Below are positions 1 to 9,402 of a stretch of DNA of 64,000 nt, in pieces. The stretch is from positions 60,361 to 124,360 of the forward strand of contig JAFMDF010000001.1 of NCBI GenBank assembly GCA_017857395.1, given 5' to 3'. The notes below the pieces were generated by a model. It saw only the letters and a list, made by a program, of their open reading frames with translations. It had not been told where the DNA came from and did no database searches. Within the stretch, counting starts at the first letter, position 1, and each line of letters starts with the position of its first letter. This DNA is from Bacteroidota bacterium. GTDB lineage: Bacteria > Bacteroidota > Bacteroidia > Chitinophagales > Saprospiraceae. The position numbers and the translations under genes are program-made.

Positions 1-411
1 ATCTTGTAGTATAACGCTAGCTACATTAATTGGAATTCGATTGGTTTTATAGATATTTGATGCGCCGTTTTGTTTTAAGACAAAAGGTATTTCAGGTATC
101 CAATAATATCCCGAATCCCAAACTTGCAAGGTTAAATCTTTTTTTAATACAATATCCTGCCCAACTTGTGTGGTATCCCAATTGGTTTCTGCTTCAACAT
201 CTAAATTTTCGACTTCTTTTAAAGCGGTTAAATCAATTGATTCTAAAGCTGCATTTTGTGGAAGACTTGTAGTTAGGTGTAGTTGGAATTTGTCTCCGAT
301 TACCATATTGGAACTATCTACATTTGCGCTCACAGAGACTCGTTGTGCTTGTGCAGATACGCCAAACAAAAGCAGAAAAAAGAAGGTAATTGGTAAAATG
401 GAAAATTTCAT
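1..411 (-). CDS. Secreted BatD-like protein, N-terminal part (cut by the window edge)
   Basis: The first 137 codons of a minus-strand gene that runs off the left edge. The start is an ATG at 411-409. Residues 1-22 form a clear signal peptide (MKFSILPITFFFLLLFG, then SAQAQ), so the product enters the periplasm. The mature part begins with beta-rich sequence (VSVSANVDSSNMVIGDKFQL) of the sort seen at the N-terminus of BatD and related proteins of Bacteroidota aerotolerance operons. It lies 62 bp downstream of the DUF58 gene on the same strand, the position where such a protein is normally found after moxR and DUF58. The family call is from pattern and context; the C-terminal membrane helix that would support it is outside the window. 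Confidence 0.7.
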   Translation of the reverse strand, partial: MKFSILPITFFFLLLFGVSAQAQRVSVSANVDSSNMVIGDKFQLHLTTSLPQNAALESIDLTALKEVENLDVEAETNWDTTQVGQDIVLKKDLTLQVWDSGYYWIPEIPFVLKQNGASNIYKTNRIPINVASVILQD

Positions 412-473
412 TTATAGTATAGACTTTAGCTAACTAGCTGCTAATAATAACCTTAATAATTGCTAATAACTTC

Positions 474-1343
474 CTATCTTCCTCGTTTCTTAAAAAACTT
501 CAATAAAGCATTGACATAGGATTCATTGGTTTGAATACTGACGACATCTGCGCCTGATTTGGCAAATGTGCTTTTCAAATAGTCAAAATTTTCTTGAAAC
601 CAACTTTTATATCTTTCTCTAATTCGCTTTACTGACGTATCTAACCAAATTCGTTGCCCTGTTTCTGCATCTAATACTCTAACTAAACCGACATTTGGAA
701 TTTCCACCTCTCTAGTATCATACATGTGTACGCCAATAATATCATGTCGACGAGCAGCGATTCTTAGAGACGTTTCATAATCCTTAGTAAAAAAGTCGGA
801 TAGTATGAATGTTGTACAACGCTTTTTAATAATATTATTCAGATATTCTAAAGCAATGGATAAATTAGTGCCTTTTCCTTCTGGCTTAAAATCAATTAAT
901 TCACGGATAATTCTTAGAATATGCTTTTTCCCTTTTTTAGGTGGAATAAATTTTTCCACCTTATCAGAAAAGAAAATAACGCCTACTTTATCATTATTAT
1001 TAATTGCTGAAAAAGCTAGAACTGCAGAAATTTCTGTAATAATTTCATTCTTCATCTGTTCATTCGTTCCAAAAAAAGAGGAAGGACTAATATCTACCAC
1101 TAGCATTACGGTTAATTCTCTTTCTTCCTCAAAAACTTTGATGTAAGGGTCACCTGTTCGGGCGGTAACATTCCAATCTATATTCCGCACATCATCGCCA
1201 TATTGATACCCTCGAACTTCACTAAAAGACATTCCTCTTCCTTTGAAAGCACTATGATATTCCCCTGAGAAAATGTGCTTACTCAGACCCTTCGTCTTAA
1301 TCTCTATGCGCCGAACTTTTTTTAGTAATTCGCTCGTTTCCAT
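474..1343 (-). CDS. DUF58 domain protein (VWA-like, Bat/MoxR operon)
   Basis: A 289-residue cytosolic protein starting METSELLKKVRRIEIKTKG; an upstream in-frame ATG at 1361 would add six residues, but METSELL is the usual start in this family. The DUF58 signature GDDVRNIDW lies at about residues 49-57, followed by a VWA-type metal site DISPS at about 84-88. Proteins of this family work with MoxR AAA+ ATPases in envelope stress or maturation of other complexes. The gene is the third in the run moxR, DUF3298, DUF58, BatD-like, all on the minus strand. Length and motifs are normal for the family, so I regard it as intact. Confidence 0.92.
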   Translation of the reverse strand: METSELLKKVRRIEIKTKGLSKHIFSGEYHSAFKGRGMSFSEVRGYQYGDDVRNIDWNVTARTGDPYIKVFEEERELTVMLVVDISPSSFFGTNEQMKNEIITEISAVLAFSAINNNDKVGVIFFSDKVEKFIPPKKGKKHILRIIRELIDFKPEGKGTNLSIALEYLNNIIKKRCTTFILSDFFTKDYETSLRIAARRHDIIGVHMYDTREVEIPNVGLVRVLDAETGQRIWLDTSVKRIRERYKSWFQENFDYLKSTFAKSGADVVSIQTNESYVNALLKFFKKRGR

Positions 1344-1481
1344 GATTTCGAGTTTTATCAAGTAATTTCCTATTACTTGATAAATTAATGAGTGACTAAT
1401 TTGAAATCTTCCAATTATAGAAAGTTACAGGAAGATAACCTTATCAACTTGAAATATTGTTCTGCTTTTTCAAAACATTCT

Positions 1482-2798
1482 CTAAAACAGTTGCCGAACC
1501 GAAGCATTTTTCCGAATATTAGCTTTTAGCTTTTTATAAGGAATCATGATTCGTTGACGGTCATAAATGATATGAAAATCACTATAAAAAGAAATACCTT
1601 CTTTACCTAAAGTAAAATAGGTGAATTCCTGATTTTTTATCCAATTTCGATAACTTTCGTTTCGCTTATAAATAGGACTTTTAATAATTTCTGCGGCTAC
1701 CTGTTTTTTGATAAACTGCTTATAATTAAAGCCTTTTTTAAAAATGGTAGTTAACTCAATAACTTCGCCGTTAGTTAAATCATAATTAAAGGTTTTCGTC
1801 TCTTCGCCAACTCCCCACGTTGCATGATAAGTGAGCATACCACTTACAAAATTGTCGGTTAGTAGCGCTACATCCGTCCAACTATAAGCCCTTTGACTTG
1901 CTCTTAATTCAGCTTTTGTCCCTTTTTTACGAATTTTTTGGACATTGACTCGACAATCCTCAATCCAATCTTTAGTCAGTAAAACCATCACTTCATTAAA
2001 GATAGCATGACTACTTTTTGGGAATAGAAAATCGTAATTTGTATAATAATCAGCGTATTCTAAGCAACTGATGTCTAAACTTTTTTGTAGTTGAAAAGAT
2101 ACAATTTTTTGCTTGTTTTGTTGGTCATAAAAACTAACACTTAGGTTTTGGTTGGGTTTATAGATACCCCTTAAAGAGCCTAGAGATGTTGATGTCTTTT
2201 CATCTGCAAAATTTAAGTACAGATTTTTATCTACAGATAAAGTGCCATTTATAACCGCTTTTTTCTTGGTTTTGGTGTAATAAGCAGTACCTAAAACTCT
2301 ATGATTATCTACTCGTTGCAAAATTATTTCAACTGCTTCATTATTTATTTTGCCACTATAAGCATTTATCCACTTATTATCTCCACAAAAAGTTGGGAAA
2401 TCTGGTTGTCTAGCAACTTCTTCTAATTGAATGGTATTGCCAATAGTACCTGCTTCATTTTTCCAATCTAATTGGATGACCTTACCTTCCATTCTTCCAC
2501 TCAAATACCCCGTACATTTATTTGTTCGGTTAAATTCTCTTAATTGTATTTGACTGCCGTCAAGTGTACCTTTCAATTTGAATTTATCTCGACTTCTCAA
2601 ATAAGTTAAATCCCCTGAACATACTTTACTATTGCAGGTTAGCGCAATAGTGACGTCATTAATATCGTCAATTCGCCCTTTATAATACTTGGTCGTACCT
2701 GTACTTAAGCTAGTTTTAACTAGTGTTTGCGCTTGAGCGAAAGGGGAAAAAAATGTGATGATTACTAATCCCACAATAACTTTCATAAAATGATGCAT
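1482..2798 (-). CDS. Secreted protein with C-terminal DUF3298 (RsiV-like) domain
   Basis: About 438 residues, exported. The start is taken at MHHFMKVIVG (2798), with MKVIVGL at 2786 equally possible; an upstream ATG at 2873 would bury the signal peptide behind 25 hydrophilic residues. The signal peptide ends near FSPFAQAQ. The first half is rich in short beta strands resembling a repeated small barrel (motifs such as YYKGRIDDINDV and GTAYYTKTKKKAVINGTL). The last ~200 residues look like DUF3298: a cysteine-containing YxxYD region, a long helix, then YFTLGKEGISFYSDFHII and the end motif MIPYKKLK. In RsiV the related domain binds lysozyme. It lies between moxR and DUF58, an unusual place. The function is unknown. 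Confidence 0.7.
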   Translation of the reverse strand: MHHFMKVIVGLVIITFFSPFAQAQTLVKTSLSTGTTKYYKGRIDDINDVTIALTCNSKVCSGDLTYLRSRDKFKLKGTLDGSQIQLREFNRTNKCTGYLSGRMEGKVIQLDWKNEAGTIGNTIQLEEVARQPDFPTFCGDNKWINAYSGKINNEAVEIILQRVDNHRVLGTAYYTKTKKKAVINGTLSVDKNLYLNFADEKTSTSLGSLRGIYKPNQNLSVSFYDQQNKQKIVSFQLQKSLDISCLEYADYYTNYDFLFPKSSHAIFNEVMVLLTKDWIEDCRVNVQKIRKKGTKAELRASQRAYSWTDVALLTDNFVSGMLTYHATWGVGEETKTFNYDLTNGEVIELTTIFKKGFNYKQFIKKQVAAEIIKSPIYKRNESYRNWIKNQEFTYFTLGKEGISFYSDFHIIYDRQRIMIPYKKLKANIRKNASVRQLF

Positions 2799-2959
2799 TG
2801 TTAGTGTTTTGTTTTTTATAAAAACTGCGGGAGTAGAAGAGGTGATTTTCAATTTATTATATTTTATCTTCAAAAGATAGAAAATAATTATTTTTTAGTT
2901 GATTAAACCTAAAAATCGTTTTGAAAATTGAAAATAGAGTCTTTAAAATTAAAAATCGA

Positions 2960-3952
2960 TTAAGGTACTTCTACCGTATTTAAAATCTTACTGATAATAT
3001 CTTCTTGTGTAATGTTTTCTGCTTCTGCCTCGTAAGTCAAGCCAATTCTATGGCGCATAATATCATGGCAAATATTTCGGACATCTTCTGGAATCACATA
3101 CCCTCTTCGTTTCATAAAAGCATAAGCTTTGGATGCCATTGCTAAATTAATACTCGCTCTTGGAGAACCACCATAACTAATTAAATGACTCAAATCGCCT
3201 AACCCATGCCCTTTGGGGTCTCTAGAGGCAAAAACAATATCTAGAATATATTGCTCAATTTTTTCGTCCATATACACTTTACGAACTGTCTTTCTAGCTT
3301 TTAGTATATCCTCTGGGCTAACAATTGCGTCTATTTTTTCAAAATCTCCTTTTAGATTTCTACGCACTATTTCTCTTTCCTCTTCTTTACTAGGATAAGT
3401 GATTTTTGCTTTGAGCATAAAACGGTCAACCTGTGCTTCTGGTAAAGGATAAGTACCTTCTTGTTCGATTGGATTTTGGGTAGCCAATACTAAAAACGGT
3501 TGATCTAATTTGAAAGTATCGTTGCCAATGGTTACTTGCCGTTCTTGCATCGCTTCTAATAAAGCACTTTGTACCTTAGCAGGAGCTCGATTGATTTCAT
3601 CTGCCAAAACAAAATTGGCAAAAATGGGCCCTTTTCTAACCGTAAATTCATTTTGGCTAGGATTAAAAATCATCGTACCTATAATATCCGCTGGCAATAA
3701 ATCTGGTGTGAATTGTACCCGACTAAACTTGGCATTAACGGCACTAGATAGGGTTTTAATTGCTAAGGTTTTTGCTAAACCTGGTAAACCTTCTAATAAG
3801 ACATGACCGTTTGCTAATAAACCAATCATTAATCGTTCAATCATATAATTCTGACCAACAATTACTTTAGCGGTCGCTTCATTTAATTTTTCTACAAAGG
3901 CACTGTCTATATAAATTTGCTGATTCAGTGCTTCAATATCCACAGATTGCAT
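2960..3952 (-). CDS. MoxR-family AAA+ ATPase
   Basis: A 330-residue AAA+ ATPase. Walker A GLPGLAKT is at residues 55-62, Walker B LADEINRA at about 116-123, and sensor 1 LATQNPIEQEG with the MoxR-typical PLPEAQVDRF follows. The lid domain is complete and ends in a SPRASINL sensor-2 region. MoxR proteins are chaperone-like ATPases that act with VWA/DUF58 proteins. The gene leads a minus-strand run of moxR, DUF3298, DUF58 and a BatD-like gene, so it is probably transcribed from the 3953-4310 region. Nothing is unusual in the protein itself. Confidence 0.95.
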   Translation of the reverse strand: MQSVDIEALNQQIYIDSAFVEKLNEATAKVIVGQNYMIERLMIGLLANGHVLLEGLPGLAKTLAIKTLSSAVNAKFSRVQFTPDLLPADIIGTMIFNPSQNEFTVRKGPIFANFVLADEINRAPAKVQSALLEAMQERQVTIGNDTFKLDQPFLVLATQNPIEQEGTYPLPEAQVDRFMLKAKITYPSKEEEREIVRRNLKGDFEKIDAIVSPEDILKARKTVRKVYMDEKIEQYILDIVFASRDPKGHGLGDLSHLISYGGSPRASINLAMASKAYAFMKRRGYVIPEDVRNICHDIMRHRIGLTYEAEAENITQEDIISKILNTVEVP

Positions 3953-4310
3953 AAATTGGGTGTTTTAAAGTATAGGAGAACTTCTGCTCTCCGAAAAATC
4001 ATAGAGCATTAAAGGCCCCTAATACTAGAATCGTAAAAATAATGCTTTTACGCTTTAATTCTGTATAATTTTTTAGATAAAAGAAGGCAAAGATGCTTAA
4101 TTTTTTAGAAAACTGCGCTAATTTAATTTGTTCTGTTTTTAGATTAAGTTTTGATTGGGGATTTTAACCAAAAATTAACAGGGATTAGAGTTGCGAGCTG
4201 GAAGAATTTGAAACCAATATGCCTAAACTATCTGCTAATTTTCCTACATTTAGGCTGCTAGATAATTTAATAGCTTATTTTTCTAACCTTTAACTACAAA
4301 CATTCATAGT
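3953..4310. other. Divergent intergenic region between moxR and the M20 gene
   Basis: This stretch must hold the promoters of moxR (minus) and of the amidohydrolase (plus). I see two small hairpins, one around GGAGAACTTCTGCTCTCC near 3975-3992 and one with CGTAAAA/TTTTACG arms near 4032-4052. I do not see a convincing TTTG/TAnnTTTG pair or a small gene. Confidence 0.4.
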
Positions 4311-5915
4311 ATGAAAAAAATATTTTTACTATTATTAATAGCAACGATGGTGGCTTCCTGTGCCGTTGCGCAAAAGACGAGTAGTGTTGATAAGAAACTA
4401 GCTGCTTTGAAGAAAGAAGCAAAAACTAAAATTGATGCGAAGGCTAAAATGGCGCAAGTCATGGTAGATAAGGTCTTTAGTTTTGCAGAATTAGGCTTTC
4501 AAGAAGAAGAAACTTCTAAATACTTAACAGGGATTTTAAAAGAAAATGGCTTTACTGTTGAGGAAGGAATTTCTGGTATCCCGACTGCTTGGTGGGCAAA
4601 ATGGGGAAGTGGAAAACCGGTCATTGCGATTGGTAGTGATTTGGATTGTATTCCTAAAGCTTCTCAAAAACCTGGGGTTGCGTATCATGACCCAATTGTG
4701 GAAGGCGCGCCAGGCCATGGTGAAGGGCATAATTCGGGTTCACCTTTAAATATTCTTGCGGTTTTGGCCGTCAAAGAAATTATGGAAAGAGAAGGCATAT
4801 CTGGTACGTTGATTTTATGGCCAGGGGTGGCAGAAGAATTGGTGGGTACAAAGGCCTTCTATACCAGAGATGGTTATTTTGATGATGTGGATATTTCCAT
4901 TTTTACGCATGTGAGCAGCAATTTATCTGTCTCTTATGGACAAGCTAGAGGAACAGGATTAATTTCTGTAGAATATGAATTTGAAGGAGAAGCCGCACAT
5001 GCTGCTGGTTCGCCTTGGAGAGGAAGAAGTGCAGCGGATGCCGTAGAATTAATGAATATCGGCTGGCAATATCAGCGAGAACATTTAAATCCATTGCATC
5101 GCTCGCATAGTGTAATTAATAATGGCGGAGATCAGCCAAATGTGGTGCCTTCCAAAGCTTCTATTTGGTATTATTTCCGACATGTTACGTATCCTCAAAT
5201 TATGGAGGTATATGAAAGAGCGAATAAAATTGCAGAAGGTGCTGCACTGATGACGAATACAGAAATGAGTAAAAAAGTATTGGGTTCTGCTTGGCCTAGA
5301 CATTTTAATAAGGTCATAGCAGAAACGATGTATCATAATATTAAAGACGTCGGTTTGCCTAAATGGAGTGAAGCAGACCAACAGTTAGCAAGAGCGGTGC
5401 AAAAAGAAGTAAATTCTGTCAGAGATACGAATGGGTTAAAAGTGAAATTAGATACCATTGGCCTACCGTCTACTAGGTTTGTAAGTGGTGGTTCTGATGA
5501 TATTGGCGATATTTCTTGGAAATTACCCACCGTTACGATGCGTTTTCCATCAAATATTCCTGGATTGCAAGGGCATCATTGGTCAAATGCAATTGCTATG
5601 GCAACGCCTATTGCGCACAAAGGGGTAGTAGCAGGTGCTAAAGCGGAGGCAATGACTTTATTAGATTTTTTAATGAAACCAGAATTAGTAGAAGAAGCTT
5701 GGAAATATTTTAGAGAAGAACAAGGAATGGTGCAGGAATACAAACCAATGATTACGGAAGAGGATACACCAGCTATTTATTTGAATAAAGAAATTGTGGA
5801 CGAATTCCGACCTAAATTAGAGCCCTACTATTACGATGAAACGAAGTATGGTTCTTATATGGAACAATTGGGTATTAAATATCCTACGCTTCGAACAGCG
5901 GATAAAAAAGAGTAG
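4311..5915 (+). CDS. M20-family amidohydrolase, AbgB-like lipoprotein
   Basis: A 534-residue metal-dependent amidohydrolase related to the B subunit of p-aminobenzoyl-glutamate hydrolase. An N-terminal lipobox (VASC, Cys17) predicts a lipid-anchored, periplasm-facing enzyme. The metal-site region reads GHGEGH at 135-140, where many relatives have a cysteine in place of the glutamate, and the catalytic EE pair follows at about 175-176 (GVAEELVG). The insert domain used for dimerisation carries HSVINNGGDQPNVVP. A late GGSDDIGD motif and a C-terminal extension of about 80 residues complete it. It stands alone between moxR and convergent aroQ. The substrate is unknown; p-aminobenzoyl-glutamate or another N-acyl amino acid is possible. 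Confidence 0.85.
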   Translation: MKKIFLLLLIATMVASCAVAQKTSSVDKKLAALKKEAKTKIDAKAKMAQVMVDKVFSFAELGFQEEETSKYLTGILKENGFTVEEGISGIPTAWWAKWGSGKPVIAIGSDLDCIPKASQKPGVAYHDPIVEGAPGHGEGHNSGSPLNILAVLAVKEIMEREGISGTLILWPGVAEELVGTKAFYTRDGYFDDVDISIFTHVSSNLSVSYGQARGTGLISVEYEFEGEAAHAAGSPWRGRSAADAVELMNIGWQYQREHLNPLHRSHSVINNGGDQPNVVPSKASIWYYFRHVTYPQIMEVYERANKIAEGAALMTNTEMSKKVLGSAWPRHFNKVIAETMYHNIKDVGLPKWSEADQQLARAVQKEVNSVRDTNGLKVKLDTIGLPSTRFVSGGSDDIGDISWKLPTVTMRFPSNIPGLQGHHWSNAIAMATPIAHKGVVAGAKAEAMTLLDFLMKPELVEEAWKYFREEQGMVQEYKPMITEEDTPAIYLNKEIVDEFRPKLEPYYYDETKYGSYMEQLGIKYPTLRTADKKE

Positions 5916-5930
5916 GCAGTAGTCCATATT

Positions 5931-5973
5931 ACAGTAGGCAGTTAGCAGTTTGTTTCTGCTCATTGCCTACTGT
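5931..5973. terminator. Two-way terminator hairpin between the M20 gene and aroQ
   Basis: An 18-bp stem with two mismatches pairs 5931-5948 with 5956-5973 around a 7-nt loop. It lies between convergent genes. The left side also contains the word AGTAGGCAGT twice (5911-5920 and 5932-5941), like other word-repeat gene ends in this window. Confidence 0.65.
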
Positions 5974-5992
5974 TTATTACAAATGATGGAGG

Positions 5993-6412
5993 CTATCTTT
6001 TTAAAAAATATTCGATTCCCAAGTCATACCCGATTAATCCTAATCCCACAATACTACCCACGCATTTAGGCGCTAAATAAGAATGATGTCGAAAAGTTTC
6101 TCTAGCATGAATATTGGAAATATGTACTTCTAAAACAGGCGTCGTTATGCCGCCAATGGCATCAGCTATAGCAATAGACGTATGCGTATAAGCGCCAGCA
6201 TTCATTACTATTCCATCATAAGAAAAACCAACTTCATGAATTTTATCAATCAATTTTCCTTCTGAATTATTTTGAAAATAGTCTAAATGAATAGTAGGAA
6301 ATTTCTTTTCTAAAATACTAAAATACTCGGCAAAAGTCTGATGCCCATAAATTTCTGGTTCTCTTCTACCCAAAAGATTTAAGTTCGGGCCATTAATAAT
6401 TAAAATTTTCAT
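5993..6412 (-). CDS. aroQ: 3-dehydroquinate dehydratase, type II
   Basis: A 139-residue type II dehydroquinase, which dehydrates 3-dehydroquinate to 3-dehydroshikimate in the shikimate pathway. The N-terminal INGPNLNLLGRREPEIYG contains the active-site loop with the conserved arginine and tyrosine. The middle QNNSEG, the MNAGAYTHTS segment and the EVHISNIHARE block are all family signatures. The length matches the 140-150-residue norm. It begins 16 bp after a hairpin that ends the upstream recQ transcript, so it probably has its own promoter or depends on read-through. Confidence 0.97.
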   Translation of the reverse strand: MKILIINGPNLNLLGRREPEIYGHQTFAEYFSILEKKFPTIHLDYFQNNSEGKLIDKIHEVGFSYDGIVMNAGAYTHTSIAIADAIGGITTPVLEVHISNIHARETFRHHSYLAPKCVGSIVGLGLIGYDLGIEYFLKR

Positions 6413-6428
6413 CTTTATTTTTTATAGA

Positions 6429-6462
6429 AAAAGCCTTCCAAATAATCATCTGAAAGGCTTTT
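6429..6462 (-). terminator. Intrinsic terminator after recQ
   Basis: The arms AAAAGCCTT (6429-6437) and AAGGCTTTT (6454-6462) pair perfectly. Read on the minus strand, the hairpin is followed by a T-rich tract. It lies downstream of recQ and just before aroQ. Confidence 0.7.
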
Positions 6463-6540
6463 ATATTTTGTATTAAACTAATGTCAGAAACTTAATTTAC
6501 TGAAGATAAAACTAATCACTAATCAACGAGTCACTAATCA

Positions 6541-8739
6541 CTAATTGGCCATTTCAGACAAAAATTTAATCCGCATTAACTGTATTTCTTCGATAGTAAC
6601 ATCGTCCTCTTTTAACTCTTTAAAAGCTTCTTCCGCAGAATCAGATTCTGCTTCCATGAAATATTCATAAATATCTTCTCTAGAATACTCGTCTACTTCA
6701 TTTTCAATATAATAATCAATATTCAATTTAGTACCAGAAGTAACAATAGCATCTAATTCATGCATCATATCTTCCATAGAAATATTATTAGAATCGGCAA
6801 TATCTTCTAATGGAACCTTTCTATCAACCCCTTGAATAATAGCTACTTTAACTTTCGATTTTTTAGCAACAGTTTTGACGACAAAATCACTAGGTCGTTC
6901 TATTTCATTGATCTCTACATATTCCTTAATCATCTCGATAAATGGCTTCGCATATCTTAATGCTTTACCATGACTGACGCCAGAAATATGCTTCATATCC
7001 TCCATAGAAATAGGATATTGTGTTGCCATATCTTCTAAGGAAGGGTCTTGGAATATTACAAAAGGAGGAACATTTCGTTTTTTTGCTTCTTGCTTTCGCA
7101 AGTCTCGTAGCATTTTTATTAAAAGCGCATCTAAAACACCAGATTTGCCAGAAGATTCCACCACATCAAACTCCGCAGAATCATAATTATGGTTGATTGG
7201 AAGCATTACAGACTGTGGATTTGCGATAAAAGCACGACCAGCATCGGTTATTTTTAAAATACCATAATTCTCAATTTCTTTAAGAATTAGATTATTTAAA
7301 ATAGCATTTCGAAAGACAGAATTCCAAAAGGTTTCATCTTTATCTTTCCCTGCTCCGAATAATTCTTTTTTATTAAATTTAAAATCTTGCATTTCCTTAG
7401 TCTCTTTGCCTTTGACAAAATCAACTAAAGTTTTGATTTTATAATTTTCTTGTAATGCCAACACTGCCTTCAAGGCCTGCGTCATTTCTAGTTTAGCTTC
7501 TAATTTTTTCTTCGGATGCCGACAATTATCACACATATCATTACATTTCGAATCGTCGTAATTCTCTCCAAAATAGTGTAATAAAAATCGTCTTCTGCAA
7601 GAAGTAGTTTCAGCATAAGCCATAATTTCTTGCATCAATTGCGCACTCAATTCTCGTTCAGCTACAGGCTTATCTCTTAAAAATTTTTCTAAACGGAGTA
7701 TATCTTTATAAGCATAAAAAGCCAAGCAATCTCCTTGCAAACCATCTCTACCTGCCCGACCAGTCTCTTGATAATAATTTTCAATACTTTTAGGAATGTC
7801 GTAGTGAATCACAAAGCGAACATCAGGCTTGTCAATCCCCATACCAAAGGCAATGGTCGCTACAATCACATCAATTTCTTCCATTAAGAAGTTATCCTGT
7901 GTTTTGCTACGAGTTTTGGCATCTAAGCCCGCATGATAAGGAGCGGCTTTAATATCATTGACATTTAAGACCTTGGCAATTTCCTCCGTCGATTTTCTAG
8001 ATTGCACGTAGATAATTCCCGACTTATCTGCTTGTCCTTTTACATATTGAACAATGCTTTTAAACGTTGCTTCTTTTTTACCTTTAGGTCGAACTTCATA
8101 ATACAGATTATCTCGATTAAAAGAAGAAACGAAAATATTCTCGTTCTGCATATTCAAGTTCTTCACAATGTCCGACTGCACTTTTGGTGTAGCAGTAGCG
8201 GTCAAAGCTATTACCGGAATTTCTCTATCTATCTCATTAATCATTTGCCGAATTCGGCGATATTCTGGTCGGAAATCATGTCCCCATTCTGAAATACAAT
8301 GCGCTTCATCAACTGCTACAAAAGATAAATCGACCTCTTTGAAAAAGGCGATATTTTCTTCTTTGGTCAATGTTTCAGGAGCAACATACAATAACTTAGT
8401 ATGCCCATTTGCAATATCTTCCTTAACTTGTTTGATTTGTATACGGGAAAGGGAAGAGTTGAGGAAATGCGCCACATTATCATTCTGGCTATACCCTCTA
8501 ATGGAATCTACTTGATTTTTCATCAAGGCAATCAAAGGAGAGATAATGATTGCGGTTCCTTCCAATAATAATGCGGGTAACTGATAGCAAAGTGATTTAC
8601 CACCACCAGTTGGCATAATCACAAAAGTATCTCGGCGGTCTAATACGCTCTGAATAATTTCTTCTTGGTTGCCTTTGAATTTGTCAAAGCCAAACTGAGC
8701 TTGTAATGCTTCGTGAAGGTCAATTTTCGTTTCTACCAT
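6541..8739 (-). CDS. recQ: ATP-dependent DNA helicase RecQ
   Basis: A 732-residue RecQ helicase that unwinds recombination and stalled-fork structures. Walker A PTGGGKS is at about 43-49, the DEAH box at 144-147 in AVDEAHCISEWGHDFRPEY, and helicase motif VI is in QETGRAGRDG. The RecQ zinc site has four cysteines between about 377 and 402. A winged-helix region and an HRDC domain (PPFVIFQDPSLEDMA) follow. A further ~110 residues with two SMEDM-type helical segments form the C-terminal helix-turn-helix extension common in Bacteroidota RecQ. The end of the gene runs into repeats of TCACTAATCACTAATCAA (minus strand TTAGTGATTAG). The protein looks intact. Confidence 0.96.
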   Translation of the reverse strand: MVETKIDLHEALQAQFGFDKFKGNQEEIIQSVLDRRDTFVIMPTGGGKSLCYQLPALLLEGTAIIISPLIALMKNQVDSIRGYSQNDNVAHFLNSSLSRIQIKQVKEDIANGHTKLLYVAPETLTKEENIAFFKEVDLSFVAVDEAHCISEWGHDFRPEYRRIRQMINEIDREIPVIALTATATPKVQSDIVKNLNMQNENIFVSSFNRDNLYYEVRPKGKKEATFKSIVQYVKGQADKSGIIYVQSRKSTEEIAKVLNVNDIKAAPYHAGLDAKTRSKTQDNFLMEEIDVIVATIAFGMGIDKPDVRFVIHYDIPKSIENYYQETGRAGRDGLQGDCLAFYAYKDILRLEKFLRDKPVAERELSAQLMQEIMAYAETTSCRRRFLLHYFGENYDDSKCNDMCDNCRHPKKKLEAKLEMTQALKAVLALQENYKIKTLVDFVKGKETKEMQDFKFNKKELFGAGKDKDETFWNSVFRNAILNNLILKEIENYGILKITDAGRAFIANPQSVMLPINHNYDSAEFDVVESSGKSGVLDALLIKMLRDLRKQEAKKRNVPPFVIFQDPSLEDMATQYPISMEDMKHISGVSHGKALRYAKPFIEMIKEYVEINEIERPSDFVVKTVAKKSKVKVAIIQGVDRKVPLEDIADSNNISMEDMMHELDAIVTSGTKLNIDYYIENEVDEYSREDIYEYFMEAESDSAEEAFKELKEDDVTIEEIQLMRIKFLSEMAN

Positions 8740-9402
8740 TCTTGTGTTTCTTGCTCTAAAATTAAATATGCTTTTTAATTAAGCTGGGGAATTAATAGTT
8801 AAAAGCTAGTCAATATCGACACACCTAATTTAAGATTCGTTTTTTTGTCTGACGAAAGTTAATAAAATTTTGTGTAAGTTTTCCTATTTCCCTTCTTAAT
8901 TTTTAGAGTTTAGAGTTTAGTCATAGAGTGGAGTCATTACTATAATTGTTTATTGACTCCATTTACTGATTCTGTGTTTTCTGTTTATCACAAGTAGTTA
9001 GTCTGTAATAGAACACTAAATGCCATTACCAAGTTTTTTAGGGTAGAACTGCCAATAATAGAAGGTTATACCCTCTTTTTTTGCGGCATACAAAAATAAA
9101 GAAAAAAAATGGACTTTTTTCTAATTAACACTTATTAAAATTGGCTTATTTATTACTTTTTTCTTTTTACGGATAGTATTTATAGTACTTTACTTTGGAG
9201 AGCTATTATTTACTTAAATAGACGAGAACTTTATTCTCATTGAATTTCCGACTTATTTGTTAGGCGGCATCAATTTTGGAGTCCATAATTTTTTAGCAGA
9301 AAATTATTCGCACTGAAAAAATACCTTTTAGGTTAGATGCAATAAAAAAGCCGTTCCAAATAACTCGGAACGGCTTTTTTACCTTTATAAAAATAATGCT
9401 AC
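8740..9402. other. 663-bp intergenic region between recQ and ftsH ends
   Basis: It separates the start of recQ from the end of ftsH, both on the minus strand. It holds the ftsH terminator at 9344-9380, a GGAGTCA/TGACTCC hairpin near 8932-8966 and, on the minus strand, a -7-like TATTTTTG at 9098-9091 that could drive recQ with a ~350-nt leader. I could not find a matching -33 box. I see no gene; the stretch is AT-rich with stops in all frames. Confidence 0.45.
9344..9380 (-). terminator. Intrinsic terminator after ftsH
   Basis: Perfect 14-bp arms, AAAAAAGCCGTTCC (9344-9357) and GGAACGGCTTTTTT (9367-9380), with a 9-nt loop. It lies 22 bp downstream of the ftsH stop and gives a T tract on the minus strand. 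Confidence 0.92.
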
